A DNA stretch of 51,889 bases from an uncultured Clostridia bacterium (GTDB lineage: Bacteria > Bacillota > Clostridia > Christensenellales > Borkfalkiaceae): assembly GCA_945638575.1 (NCBI GenBank), contig CALZDP010000007.1, positions 1-51,889 of the forward strand, written 5' to 3'. The notes beneath the pieces were generated by a model, which worked only from the letters and a program-made list of their open reading frames with translations, was not told where the DNA came from and searched no databases. Position numbers and translations under genes: made by a program. Position 1 is the stretch's first letter; every line of letters begins with the position of its first letter. Below, piece by piece: positions 1 through 7,903 of the stretch.

Positions 1-1
1 T

Positions 2-1411
2 ATGGAAACTATCGTAAAAAAACCCAACAAGTTGGGCGCAAAAATTTGGACGATGATACTAATCTTCGGGCTGGTCGGCCAACTTGCCTGGGTGGTGGAA
101 AACGTTTACTTTTCAACTTACATTCAAAAAAAGATAACTACCGAGGCGTGGGCTACTTCGCTTACCGTTGGCGCTTCCGCAGTAGTTGCGGCGCTTGCGA
201 CTATCTTCGGCGGTGCGATATCGGATAGGGTAGGCAAGCGCAAACCCTTTGTGTGCATAGGCTACATAATTTGGGGCTTGGTAACCGCTTCCTTTGCATT
301 TTTCGGTAACAAATCCGCAGTGGCCGGAGTTACGATGATTGCGGTAATCTTTGTTTTAATGGACTGCGTAATGACCCTTTTCGGTTCGCTGTCTAACGAC
401 GCTGCGTATTCGGCGTGGATAACCGACGTAACCGACGTTACCAACCGCGGTTTTGTCGATACCATTCTGTCAATACTTCCCGTTGCGGCGCTAATGATGA
501 TTTTCGTTGTTTTCGACGGCTTTACCCAAACGGATAATTGGACGACCTTTTTCCTTATTTTGGGCGGAATCACCGTGGTAACCGGCGTAGTCGGGCTTTT
601 CCTTTTTAAAGACAGCCCAAAACTTAAACCCAACCGCAGCGGAAAATACCTTTCCGACGTCATTTACGGTTTTAAGCCCAAAACGGTTAAAAACCATAAA
701 ATGATTTATGTTTGCCTTATAGGTATGATGTTTTCGGGGCTATCCATGCAACTTTGGCAACCGCAAATGATAATGCTTATTCAGTACACCATAGGGCTTG
801 AAGATTACGTTCTGCCCTTAGCGCTTGTGGTGGTGCTGTCTGCCGCGGTGGCGGTTATAGCAGGTAAACTTATGGATAGATACGGTAAAGACCACTTCTT
901 TTATCCGGTGGTTATAATGGGCGCGCTCGGCGGAATTATAGTTTATCTTATCAAGTTTTTGGGCGCTTCCTTTACCGCTAAATTTATTATGTTCGTAATC
1001 GGCGGTACTATGGTGGAATCGGCTTCCCTTATGTCGGCAGGGCTGTTTAACGCATCGGCAAGGGACTATACGCCGTCCGACAAGGCAGGGTGCTTTCAAG
1101 GCGTAAGGATTATTATTTTCGTAACCCTTCCCATGGTGCTGTCCTCGCTTATAAATCCGCAAGTAATAAAAGGCTTTGGCGAACTTTTAACCGAAACAAG
1201 CGACTTAGTCATTAAAAACGTCGGTTATAAGGCGGGCGACAGGGTTTACCCGTTTGAAATGTTCCTATTCTCCGCAATATCGGCGGTAATGATGATTTTC
1301 CCCGCAATCGTTGTAAAACGTAACGCCAAAACCATCAGAAAGCAAAAACTTGAAGAAATAGCAAATGAATCGGCGACAGAAGATAAAACCTTTGTTGAAA
1401 GGGATAATTAA
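2..1411 (+). CDS. MFS transporter, GPH/SLC45-like
   Basis: A 469-residue polytopic membrane protein with about 12 hydrophobic segments. The loop after the second helix reads SDRVGKRKPF, the conserved loop 2-3 motif of the major facilitator superfamily, and the overall look is closest to sugar:cation symporters of the GPH/SLC45 type. Substrate cannot be read from the sequence. The ATG at position 2 is at the window edge, so the upstream region and any operon partner are unseen, but the N-terminus (short basic segment then helix 1) looks complete. A hairpin terminator follows at 1428. A degraded copy of the 3' end of this gene lies at 2041-2090, suggesting a former tandem paralogue. Confidence 0.85.
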   Translation: METIVKKPNKLGAKIWTMILIFGLVGQLAWVVENVYFSTYIQKKITTEAWATSLTVGASAVVAALATIFGGAISDRVGKRKPFVCIGYIIWGLVTASFAFFGNKSAVAGVTMIAVIFVLMDCVMTLFGSLSNDAAYSAWITDVTDVTNRGFVDTILSILPVAALMMIFVVFDGFTQTDNWTTFFLILGGITVVTGVVGLFLFKDSPKLKPNRSGKYLSDVIYGFKPKTVKNHKMIYVCLIGMMFSGLSMQLWQPQMIMLIQYTIGLEDYVLPLALVVVLSAAVAVIAGKLMDRYGKDHFFYPVVIMGALGGIIVYLIKFLGASFTAKFIMFVIGGTMVESASLMSAGLFNASARDYTPSDKAGCFQGVRIIIFVTLPMVLSSLINPQVIKGFGELLTETSDLVIKNVGYKAGDRVYPFEMFLFSAISAVMMIFPAIVVKRNAKTIRKQKLEEIANESATEDKTFVERDN

Positions 1412-1427
1412 ATAGGTTTGTAAAATA

Positions 1428-1467
1428 AAAGAGTATAAATCACTGCGTGAAGTATACTCTTTTTTTA
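1428..1467 (+). terminator. Rho-independent terminator after MFS gene
   Basis: A 10-bp stem (AAAGAGTATA pairing with TATACTCTTT) around a 15-nt loop, followed by a run of T. It lies 17 nt after the MFS stop codon. Confidence 0.8.
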
Positions 1468-1504
1468 TGCCGTTTTTAAGGCGCCCGCTTTTACCCGTGG
1501 CTTT

Positions 1505-1722
1505 TTAATACCGATTTTGATCATTAAAATCTTTCATGCAATAATTGTTTAAATCGTAACATTGTATTTCATATACGGGATTGTCCGTGTTAGATTTTAC
1601 ATGATCTCCGTCGCTATAGGTATAATCATAGACAAATGCCCAGTCTAAAGGATATGTATATATTTCAGTATATTGCCGTTAAAAATGCCCTTTTGCTTCA
1701 ACAAAGCAAATAAATTTTTCAT
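1505..1722 (-). pseudogene. Frameshifted small gene remnant
   Basis: On the minus strand a start with a good ribosome site (AAGGAG, about 7 nt upstream of the ATG at 1722-1720) opens MKNLFALLKQKGIFNGN and runs to an early TAG. A shifted frame then continues without stops for about 50 residues with ordinary composition (IYTYPLDWAFVYDYTYSDGD and onward, ending NRY) to a TAA at 1507-1505. The simplest reading is one small protein broken by a frameshift near 1670. No family is recognised. It could instead be two unrelated short frames, so confidence is low. Confidence 0.35.
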
Positions 1723-1744
1723 AAAAAACTCCTTATAAATAAAA

Positions 1745-1772
1745 AAGTGCGCCAACCTAAGTTAACGCACCG
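1745..1772 (-). terminator. Minus-strand terminator
   Basis: Read on the minus strand, GTGCGTTAAC and GTTGGCGCAC form a 10-bp stem (with G-T pairs) around a TTAG loop, followed by TTTTTT. It implies past or present minus-strand transcription from about 1.8-2.0 kb, where I see no convincing gene. Confidence 0.6.
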
Positions 1773-2040
1773 AAAAATGCGAAACTCCAAGTTGTCGCCA
1801 AACGAACTTTATTGCAAGCAGACATATAATCACACCATACAAACGGGAGTCGCACTTTTACCAAAATGGATTTCAGTTTGTATGATAATGAAAATAAGGG
1901 CATAATTGTCCACAAAAAGATATGCCTATTTGCAATAATATTAAGTTCGTTTGGCAAACATCTTATAACAAACAACGGGGAATTTATCAAGCACATTTTA
2001 TAAAAAACACAAAAGATTTTTGCAATGGCAAATAATTGCA
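1773..2040. other. Stretch with no convincing gene
   Basis: About 270 bp with only weak frames on both strands. A 45-codon plus-strand frame (starting MDFSLYDNENKG near 1866) and a 94-codon minus frame overlap each other, and neither has a clear ribosome site or recognisable motif. Together with the flanking remnants this looks like a decayed insertion zone behind the MFS gene. Confidence 0.4.
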
Positions 2041-2090
2041 TAACCGAAGCAAACGACTTAGTTATTAAAAGCGTTGAAAGCGATAATTAA
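2041..2090 (+). pseudogene. Fragment duplicating the 3' end of the MFS gene
   Basis: Positions 2041-2078 repeat the MFS coding sequence at 1189-1226 with only a few changes (both read TE.xDLVIK.V), and then jump straight to the last codons and stop (GAAAG.GATAATTAA, as at 1398-1411). About 170 bp of the parental gene between these points is missing. This is what remains of a second MFS copy with an internal deletion, and it still has its own terminator directly downstream. Confidence 0.65.
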
Positions 2091-2107
2091 AGCAAAATTA
2101 AACAAAG

Positions 2108-2162
2108 CGTTACCGTAATCTGTATTATCCTAATCAATATTACGGTAACGGTGCGTCTTTTT
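2108..2162 (+). terminator. Terminator of the lost MFS paralogue
   Basis: A perfect 12-bp stem (CGTTACCGTAAT with ATTACGGTAACG) and a 19-nt loop, followed shortly by TTTTT. It lies 18 nt after the stop of the MFS 3' remnant. Confidence 0.75.
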
Positions 2163-2386
2163 AAAATTACCGTTCGGCATATTTAATTGTAGCATAAAAG
2201 TCTTTAAAAATCAAGCGGACTAAATACAAAACGGCAAGCCGTAAGGGGGGGGTAAATGCAACTAAAAATGTTATAAAAAGTTTTTTGTCGATATTTGCAT
2301 TTTCTCCTTTTAAAAATTCGGCGAAAAGTATAAACCGATTTAGGGGCGCATAGAATAAAGCAGAAAACTTAGTTAAGAGGTGAAAA

Positions 2387-3148
2387 ATGTCAAGTCAGGA
2401 TTATGCGGAAATGATAGAAATCCCCGTGTCAAGTTGCGAAATGGTTACCGAACCGGTTGCCGAAAAAAGGGGCAGTAAAAAACGGCTTATCAAAAAGGTG
2501 AACGGTAAGTTTTCCTTTCAAAAGGTCTTTAAAAAAAAGAAGTCGGTTACAAATAACGATAACGACAGCCAAACGGCTTTAAAAAATTCCGACGACCTTC
2601 CTAATGAAGTTTATACGGAAAACAGCGGTGAAAAGGACGCAAAAAAGTGGAAATTCAATCTTGTTACCGCACAGGTGATAACGGTGTTCGTTTTAGCGGT
2701 AGGTATACTTTTGACCAATATTTTTTGGAAGGATAGCGGTATCAATAATTTATTGAAAACGGTCTTTTCAACCGACAGCACAGTTACGGCGGACGAAAGG
2801 GGTTATGACGTGTTTCAAGCCTTTGCGCCCTCGAAAAGCGATGTGGAAACTTCCGCAAACGGTATTATGAAGGTAAAATCCGGCGCCGTGTACAGCCCTG
2901 CGGAAGGAAAGGTTACTTCCGTTAAACTTTATAACGGCAAATATACCGTAACAATTTCGCACAGCGACAGTTACAAAACGGTAATTACGGGGGTTGACTA
3001 TTCTTACGTCAGCGACGGCGATAAGGTGTTTACTTCTACGCCTGTAGGCTACGTAAAAGAGGAAGGCGCGGAAGTCGCTATGTACAGTAACAATTCGTTG
3101 ATTACCGGTTACGTTATTGACGGCGGTAAGGTTGTATGGCAAAATTAA
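2387..3148 (+). CDS. spoIVFA: SpoIVFA-like membrane protein with degenerate M23 domain
   Basis: A 253-residue bitopic protein: a basic, disordered N-terminus (1-85), one membrane segment near residues 90-112 (VITVFVLAVGILLTNIFW), and a C-terminal beta-rich domain of the M23/LysM-peptidase fold (PAEGKVTSVKLYNGKYTVTISH...GDKVFTSTPVGYVKEEG). The HxxxD and HxH zinc ligands of active M23 enzymes are not present, as in Bacillus SpoIVFA. It overlaps the next gene, a SpoIVFB-type protease, by 13 nt. In Bacillus SpoIVFA holds SpoIVFB inactive in the outer forespore membrane until engulfment signalling. Assignment rests mainly on this pairing. AGAGGTG precedes the ATG. Confidence 0.7.
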   Translation: MSSQDYAEMIEIPVSSCEMVTEPVAEKRGSKKRLIKKVNGKFSFQKVFKKKKSVTNNDNDSQTALKNSDDLPNEVYTENSGEKDAKKWKFNLVTAQVITVFVLAVGILLTNIFWKDSGINNLLKTVFSTDSTVTADERGYDVFQAFAPSKSDVETSANGIMKVKSGAVYSPAEGKVTSVKLYNGKYTVTISHSDSYKTVITGVDYSYVSDGDKVFTSTPVGYVKEEGAEVAMYSNNSLITGYVIDGGKVVWQN

Positions 3149-3990
3149 AATTTGTAATTCATCCGCTTTTTATAATCTTCGGAATATACTTTGCCCTTTT
3201 AGGCAAGGTATATTCCTTTCTTATTTTTACCCTTTCGGCGGTTATTCACGAACTCGGCCATTCTTTGGCGGCGGAAAGCAGGGGATATCACTTAAAAAGA
3301 CTTGTTTTAATGCCTTACGGGGCGGTGATTTACGGCGATACTACGGACATGCCTTATAAAGACGAAGCCATAATCGCCTTAACGGGACCAATGGTAAGCC
3401 TTTTTATAGCCCTTTTACTCGTTTCGCTGTGGTGGCTTATTCCGGAGGCTTATCCCTACACCGAAATCTGCGTGCTTGCTAACCTTACGATAGCGACAGT
3501 TAATCTTCTTCCTGCCTATCCGTTAGACGGCGGAAGAATTTTATACGCCATGCTTTCGTGCTATGTAAAAAGAAAAACCGCGCTCAAAATCTGCAAAGGT
3601 ATGGGCGTAGCGGTTGCGGTAATACTTGTTTTACTTTTTATATATTCTATAATAATTAAGACGGTAAACGTTTCCCTTTTGTTTTTCGGACTGTTTGTGC
3701 TTTTCGGCAATATTTTCGTGTCCAAAGAAAACCGTTACGAAAGAATTCTGTCTTATTTTAGGTTGGGGGACCTTTCTCGCGGTAAAAAGGTCAATAAAAT
3801 TGCCGTAAACGATAGGGTAACCGTAAAGCAGTTGCAAGGTCTTTTAAGGTATGGCGAACTTTTGGAAGTCTACGTTTATAACGACGAGGGAAGAAAGATT
3901 TTAACCCTTTATCCCGAGGACGTAATTAAAATTTTGTCCGATTCCAACCTATACTCTTCCGTAACGGCAGTATGGAAAAAACTGCGATAA
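3136..3990 (+). CDS. spoIVFB: SpoIVFB-type intramembrane zinc metalloprotease (M50)
   Basis: A 284-residue membrane protease. HELGH at residues 38-42 inside an early membrane segment supplies two zinc ligands and the catalytic Glu, and NLLPAYPLDGGR further on supplies the third ligand (Asp). These are the two signature motifs of site-2 proteases of the SpoIVFB branch. The last ~80 residues form a soluble CBS-like tail. In spore formers this enzyme cleaves pro-sigma-K in the mother cell. The start overlaps spoIVFA, so the two are translationally coupled. The stop codon TAA is inside a copy of the 26-bp dispersed element (3986-4011), so the final codons may have been set by that insertion. Confidence 0.88.
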   Translation: MAKLKFVIHPLFIIFGIYFALLGKVYSFLIFTLSAVIHELGHSLAAESRGYHLKRLVLMPYGAVIYGDTTDMPYKDEAIIALTGPMVSLFIALLLVSLWWLIPEAYPYTEICVLANLTIATVNLLPAYPLDGGRILYAMLSCYVKRKTALKICKGMGVAVAVILVLLFIYSIIIKTVNVSLLFFGLFVLFGNIFVSKENRYERILSYFRLGDLSRGKKVNKIAVNDRVTVKQLQGLLRYGELLEVYVYNDEGRKILTLYPEDVIKILSDSNLYSSVTAVWKKLR

Positions 3991-4011
3991 CGGGCTTATA
4001 GCCCCGTTTTT
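3986..4011 (+). repeat. 26-bp dispersed element, copy 1 (CGGGCT form)
   Basis: Blocks GATAA, CGGGCT, TATA, GCCCCG, TTTTT. It supplies the TAA stop of spoIVFB. GGGCT/AGCCC can fold and is followed by T, so this copy could also terminate transcription. See the findings for the family definition. Confidence 0.85.
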
Positions 4012-4059
4012 TGCGCTATTTTAAATTTAATGAAAAATAAAAAAACAAACGGCGTTTTC

Positions 4060-4088
4060 TTGACAATTAAATAAAACTTTATTATAGT
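4060..4088 (+). promoter_or_regulatory. chrA promoter, apparently leaderless
   Basis: TTGACA (4060-4065), a 17-nt spacer and TATAGT (4083-4088). The expected transcription start is about 4095, three bases before the ATG at 4098, and there is no ribosome site, so the mRNA should be nearly leaderless. Confidence 0.65.
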
Positions 4089-4097
4089 ATATTCGTT

Positions 4098-5483
4098 ATG
4101 AATAAATTGAAAGACTGTCTTAAATTATTTCTGATCTTTTTCAAAATAGGGCTTTTTACCTTTGGCGGCGGATATGCTATGATTTCGGTCATTACGCACG
4201 AAGTGGTCGATAAAAGAAAGTATATCGACGAAAAGGAATTTTCCGACGTCGTCGCTATTGCGGAGTCCACGCCCGGACCTATCGCCGTTAACAGCGCAAC
4301 CTATATAGGTTACCGTAAAGCAGGGGTTTTGGGGGCTATTTGCGCAAGTATCGGGGTGGCGCTTCCTTCGCTTATCATTATTTATTTGATTTCCCTGTTT
4401 TTTGCCAAAGTTTTGGAATATCCTATCGTTAAAAAGGCGTTTGGCGGTATACAATGCGGAGTTTCCGTTTTAATATTGTCCGCAGGTATAAAACTTTGGA
4501 AGAACGTAAAAAAGAATCTTGCTTCTTACATTTTAACGGCGGTAAGTTTGATTCTGTTAGTCGTAATAAATTTTACGAACATAGGCGTTTCTACGATATA
4601 TTTCGTAATAGTCGGCGCAATATTAGGTATAGCAATCTATTATCGGCCTAAAAAAAACACTTCCGTTGAAACTAAAAAAGACGCGGATAATCGACCTATA
4701 GACGGGGATTTAGGCGTAAATACGGTTAAATGCGAAGACGTAGCGCAGGACATAGACCTTAAAAAATATAAAAGGCGCAAAATAAAAAACATTGTTTCGA
4801 TATCGGTTACGGCAATAATTTTACTTGTTCTTTTGTACTTCGGCGCAATTTACAAAGTAATCGGTAAAGACGTCATTTTAAATCTTTCTTCAAGCAATTT
4901 TTATCAAGGCTTTTTAAAGGTGTCGGAACTTTTCGCAACCTTTTTCAAAGTGGGATTGTTTTCATTCGGCGGCGGTTACGGCATGCTTCCGCTTATGCTT
5001 GAAGAAACGGTCGGAAACGGTTGGATTACCGAAAAAGAATTCGCTAATTTCCTTGCCGTGGCAGAGTCCACGCCCGGCCCTATTGCGGTAAACATGGCAA
5101 CCTATGTCGGAAGCACGCAAGGCGGTTTGTTCGGCTCCGTTATGGCGACGCTCGGCGTTATGACGCCGTCTGTCTTGGTAATACTTGTCATTGTCGCCCT
5201 TTTAAAAGACTTTTTGCAATATACCGTCGTTCGTTCGGCGCTTTACGGAATGAAGCCTGTTATCTGCGGTATGATTATCGCAACGGGGATTAACCTTGCG
5301 GTTTCAAACGTTTTACCCGATATCGAAAGGTTTTCGTTTGAAAGTTTCAGTCCGGGCGCGCTTTGCATTACCGCCGTAATCATTTTTATTACCGTGTTTT
5401 TTAAAAAGGTGTTTAAAAAGAAGGTTTCGCCCATACTTTTAATAATCGTTTCCGCAGTGCTCGGCATGGTGATTATGCCGTAA
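4098..5483 (+). CDS. chrA: Two-domain chromate-type transporter (ChrA, CHR family)
   Basis: A 461-residue membrane protein made of two homologous CHR domains. Each begins with GLF(T/S)FGGGY (residues 18-26 and again near 292) and carries AESTPGPIAVN.ATY, the family signature. A full-length fused protein is the 'long chain' CHR type, which usually exports chromate or sulfate-like anions, though the real substrate in gut anaerobes is unknown. The linker between the halves (about residues 185-225) is hydrophilic and contains DNRPIDGD (197-204), encoded by a copy of the 26-bp element in its stop-free frame. The start is set by homology and a leaderless-looking promoter. Confidence 0.85.
   Translation: MNKLKDCLKLFLIFFKIGLFTFGGGYAMISVITHEVVDKRKYIDEKEFSDVVAIAESTPGPIAVNSATYIGYRKAGVLGAICASIGVALPSLIIIYLISLFFAKVLEYPIVKKAFGGIQCGVSVLILSAGIKLWKNVKKNLASYILTAVSLILLVVINFTNIGVSTIYFVIVGAILGIAIYYRPKKNTSVETKKDADNRPIDGDLGVNTVKCEDVAQDIDLKKYKRRKIKNIVSISVTAIILLVLLYFGAIYKVIGKDVILNLSSSNFYQGFLKVSELFATFFKVGLFSFGGGYGMLPLMLEETVGNGWITEKEFANFLAVAESTPGPIAVNMATYVGSTQGGLFGSVMATLGVMTPSVLVILVIVALLKDFLQYTVVRSALYGMKPVICGMIIATGINLAVSNVLPDIERFSFESFSPGALCITAVIIFITVFFKKVFKKKVSPILLIIVSAVLGMVIMP
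4686..4711 (+). repeat. 26-bp dispersed element inside chrA (TCGACC form)
   Basis: Blocks GATAA, TCGACC, TATA, GACGGG, GATTT, read in frame as D-N-R-P-I-D-G-D-L in the inter-domain linker of ChrA. The same peptide is produced by the copy at 42575. Confidence 0.85.
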
Positions 5484-5485
5484 GC

Positions 5486-5567
5486 CCTTAAAAGGGGAAT
5501 TTACCTTAAAAGAGTGAAATTTGTCTTAAAGGGCGGAATTTGCCTTTCCTAAAAGGGCAATTTGCCG
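5486..5567 (+). repeat. Four imperfect ~20-bp tandem repeats
   Basis: Four units of the form (T)TAAAAGGG.GAATTT(G/A)CC follow the chrA stop, with lengths of roughly 18-22 bp and several substitutions each. No function is evident; they may be a local slippage expansion. Confidence 0.6.
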
Positions 5568-5628
5568 CGGATAATCATAAAAATTAACCGTATACTTAAA
5601 TTATAACTGTATTTATAGCGAATTATCA

Positions 5629-5657
5629 TTGACAAACCAACGATAAAATGATAAAAT
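5629..5657 (+). promoter_or_regulatory. Promoter of LRR lipoprotein with 5' UTR hairpin
   Basis: TTGACA (5629-5634), a 17-nt spacer and TAAAAT (5652-5657). The leader holds a hairpin (CCGAAG with CTTCGG around CAAAA, near 5678-5695) just before the GGAG ribosome site at 5706-5709. Confidence 0.7.
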
Positions 5658-5714
5658 ACAAATCAGCATTTGACGTGTCCGAAGCAAAACTTCGGCACTT
5701 ATTATGGAGTTATC

Positions 5715-6878
5715 ATGAAAAAGATATTGAACTTTGTACTTGTTTTTGCACTTTTGGTAAGTTGTTTTACCCTTTTTGCCGCCTGCGACAATGACAAAAC
5801 CGATTCCGGCGACAAAGACCTTGGATTTACTTACGAACTCGTTACCGACGGTGATGATAGTTATCTTAAAGTTACCGGCTATAACGTTTCCGACGAAGTA
5901 ACCGATCTCGTTTCAAAAAAGAACTTTTCTTCCGAAAAGATTCAAGCCGTTTCCAAAATCGAAATTCCTACCGGAAATGTGGAATATAAGCGTAACGGCA
6001 CCGTGGTCGGTTCTTACCCCGTTAAGGAAATTGCCGAAAGTGCCTTTTCAAATATGCTCTTTATTAAGGAAGTAGTTATTCCCTCCAACGTCGAAACGGT
6101 CGGCAACGCTTGTTTAGCCGGTTGCACCAGACTTGAAAAGGTAACCGTTCCTTTCGTAGGCAATAAAAATGAAGGTAACGTCAATTCCAAAAAGACCTTT
6201 GCTTATCTTTTCGGCGTTTCCGAAGTTTCCGACGCTACTTCTTCAACCATTAAGTATAATGCGACCGGTTCATTCAGTTGCTATATTCCCAACAGCCTTA
6301 AAACGGTTGTTTTGACAGGTAATACCGTTTCCGATTACGCTTTCTACGGATTAACCAACGTTGAAGAAATCGTCGTTCCCGAATCTGTTACCGAATACGG
6401 CGCATACGCTTTTGCAAACTGCAGTTCGCTTTATAAATTTGCCGTTACCGACAAGGTTACCGCTATCGGCGAAGGCGCTTTCAGCGGTTGCACGTCTTTG
6501 GTAAACGTCGGCCTTAACGAGGCTGCTGCGCTTACTACTATCGGTAATTCCGCATTCAGCGGCTGCTCGCTTTTGTTCTACAGCGTAGACGACGCTCGTT
6601 ACGGTTTAACCGCTAACTTGACCTACGTCGGCGAAAAGGCTTTTAACGGCTGTACTTCTTTAGCGACCGTTAACCTTACCGCTCTTTCCGGCAAAACCGC
6701 AACCTTAAAGAATAGCGCTTTCAGCGGTTGCACCGCGCTTGAAGAAGTTTTGCTTCCCGCTGATAACGCCAACATCACTTATGAAAATTTGGTTTTCACC
6801 GGTTGCAGTAAACTTACAAAGGAAAACGTAACCAACTACGTTAACCTTCACATCTTTGATTTCGATTACGACGCTTAA
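5715..6878 (+). CDS. BspA-type leucine-rich-repeat lipoprotein
   Basis: A 387-residue secreted lipoprotein. The N-terminus is a lipoprotein signal (MKK, hydrophobic core, then LFAAC with Cys24). The rest is a ladder of LRR_5/BspA repeats such as AFANCSSLYKFAVTDKVTAI, AFSGCTSLVNV and AFNGCTSLATVNL, spaced about 23 residues apart. Such proteins are displayed on the cell surface and are often adhesins, but the target is unknown. The ATG at 5715 is chosen over an upstream in-frame codon because it has GGAG six bases before it and begins the signal peptide. A second LRR_5 lipoprotein lies at 26780. Confidence 0.88.
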   Translation: MKKILNFVLVFALLVSCFTLFAACDNDKTDSGDKDLGFTYELVTDGDDSYLKVTGYNVSDEVTDLVSKKNFSSEKIQAVSKIEIPTGNVEYKRNGTVVGSYPVKEIAESAFSNMLFIKEVVIPSNVETVGNACLAGCTRLEKVTVPFVGNKNEGNVNSKKTFAYLFGVSEVSDATSSTIKYNATGSFSCYIPNSLKTVVLTGNTVSDYAFYGLTNVEEIVVPESVTEYGAYAFANCSSLYKFAVTDKVTAIGEGAFSGCTSLVNVGLNEAAALTTIGNSAFSGCSLLFYSVDDARYGLTANLTYVGEKAFNGCTSLATVNLTALSGKTATLKNSAFSGCTALEEVLLPADNANITYENLVFTGCSKLTKENVTNYVNLHIFDFDYDA

Positions 6879-6902
6879 TTAAAACTAATTTAATATGATT
6901 AA

Positions 6903-6940
6903 AAGCGAACGCTTCCAAAATAGATTCGTTCGCTTTTTTG
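6903..6940 (+). terminator. Terminator after LRR lipoprotein
   Basis: AAGCGAACG pairs with CGTTCGCTT, followed by TTTTT. It lies 25 nt past the stop. Confidence 0.85.
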
Positions 6941-7012
6941 TTGCTTTATTTTTTAATGCGGAATATTGCAAAATATTTATGCTTTTTTAGGCTAAAAGGC
7001 ATCGCGGTATTT

Positions 7013-7858
7013 TTATTTTTCATCCTTTATATTCAAAGCGGTAAGAAAATCGTTATTTAAAATTACAAGGTCGCTTTTTCCGAAAAATACGGCTATAAGC
7101 CCGAAAACAATAAAAAACACACCGCTTACAAGGTAATAAATCGGGTAAAAAACTATAAAACTCATGGCGACAAGGGCTATGCCGTAGATAATAAAACGCC
7201 TACCGTTGACCTTTTTAAAAAGAGCCCGAAACAGGCTTGGTTTTTTTACGGTTGTTTTAGTTTTAGGCAAAAGGTCAAACCTGTTTAAAAGGGGTAAGAT
7301 GGCTTCCGTATCTATTAAAGTTACGCCTAAATCGTCTTTATAAATTTTTAAACTTTCGTTAAATTTGTCTGAAATTATTAAAAAATTTTCACCTTGGTAA
7401 GGCGAAGTGTCAATAGTGCGCTTTACCTCGTTAAAACTTAAACTTTCCGGCAAACAACAGGGGTAAACGACGGCGCCGTTGACTAAAAAATAGCCGTTGG
7501 TTTCTTTAAATGTAAGGTTCAAATTTTTAAAAAGATAACGGAAAATTTTGCTTATATCGGTGCGCGCAAGAAGGTTTAAAGTGGCTAAGTCGCATAAAGT
7601 TTTTTGTTTTGACTGTTTCAGTTTGCTTTTTTTGACGCTGTTTTTTTGCCATTTAAAAAAAACAAGCACGCTAACAGAAAGGGAAAGCATTAAAGCAAGG
7701 GTTACTTTCAGCCAAAAAGGAACGCTCAAAAAGGAAAGCGCCAATAAATTTGCCGTGAACAAAAAGGCAAGTAAAATTACGGTATTCAAAAACAGGGGCA
7801 GGGTAATCTTCATATTATAATTATTGACGGTAAATATTGTTATTATCCTTGAAATCAC
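7013..7858 (-). CDS. Membrane protein with a possible Mrr-like soluble domain
   Basis: A 281-residue protein with two N-terminal membrane helices, a soluble middle (about residues 95-200) and two C-terminal helices (about 225-265). The middle part ends with ENFLIISDKFNESLKIYKDDLGVTLIDTEAILPLL, whose pattern (hydrophobic strand, helix, then a short strand and helix) recalls the end of restriction-endonuclease-fold Mrr/NERD domains, where a strand reading 'vIvT...fT..A' is followed by 'LID...L..LL'. The catalytic D-E/QxK residues are not evident, so nuclease activity is not claimed. The start may be GTG at 7858 or ATG at 7813; neither has a ribosome site. It is divergent from nadD. Confidence 0.55.
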   Translation of the reverse strand: MISRIITIFTVNNYNMKITLPLFLNTVILLAFLFTANLLALSFLSVPFWLKVTLALMLSLSVSVLVFFKWQKNSVKKSKLKQSKQKTLCDLATLNLLARTDISKIFRYLFKNLNLTFKETNGYFLVNGAVVYPCCLPESLSFNEVKRTIDTSPYQGENFLIISDKFNESLKIYKDDLGVTLIDTEAILPLLNRFDLLPKTKTTVKKPSLFRALFKKVNGRRFIIYGIALVAMSFIVFYPIYYLVSGVFFIVFGLIAVFFGKSDLVILNNDFLTALNIKDEK

Positions 7859-7903
7859 TGCTTTTTTGTGCTAAAATATTACTAAGATAAAACAGGTATT
7901 TAG

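Noticed and set aside
1757..2041. A 94-codon minus-strand frame
   Set aside because: It lacks a ribosome site, its end lies in a minus-strand terminator stem, and its composition is unlike neighbouring genes.
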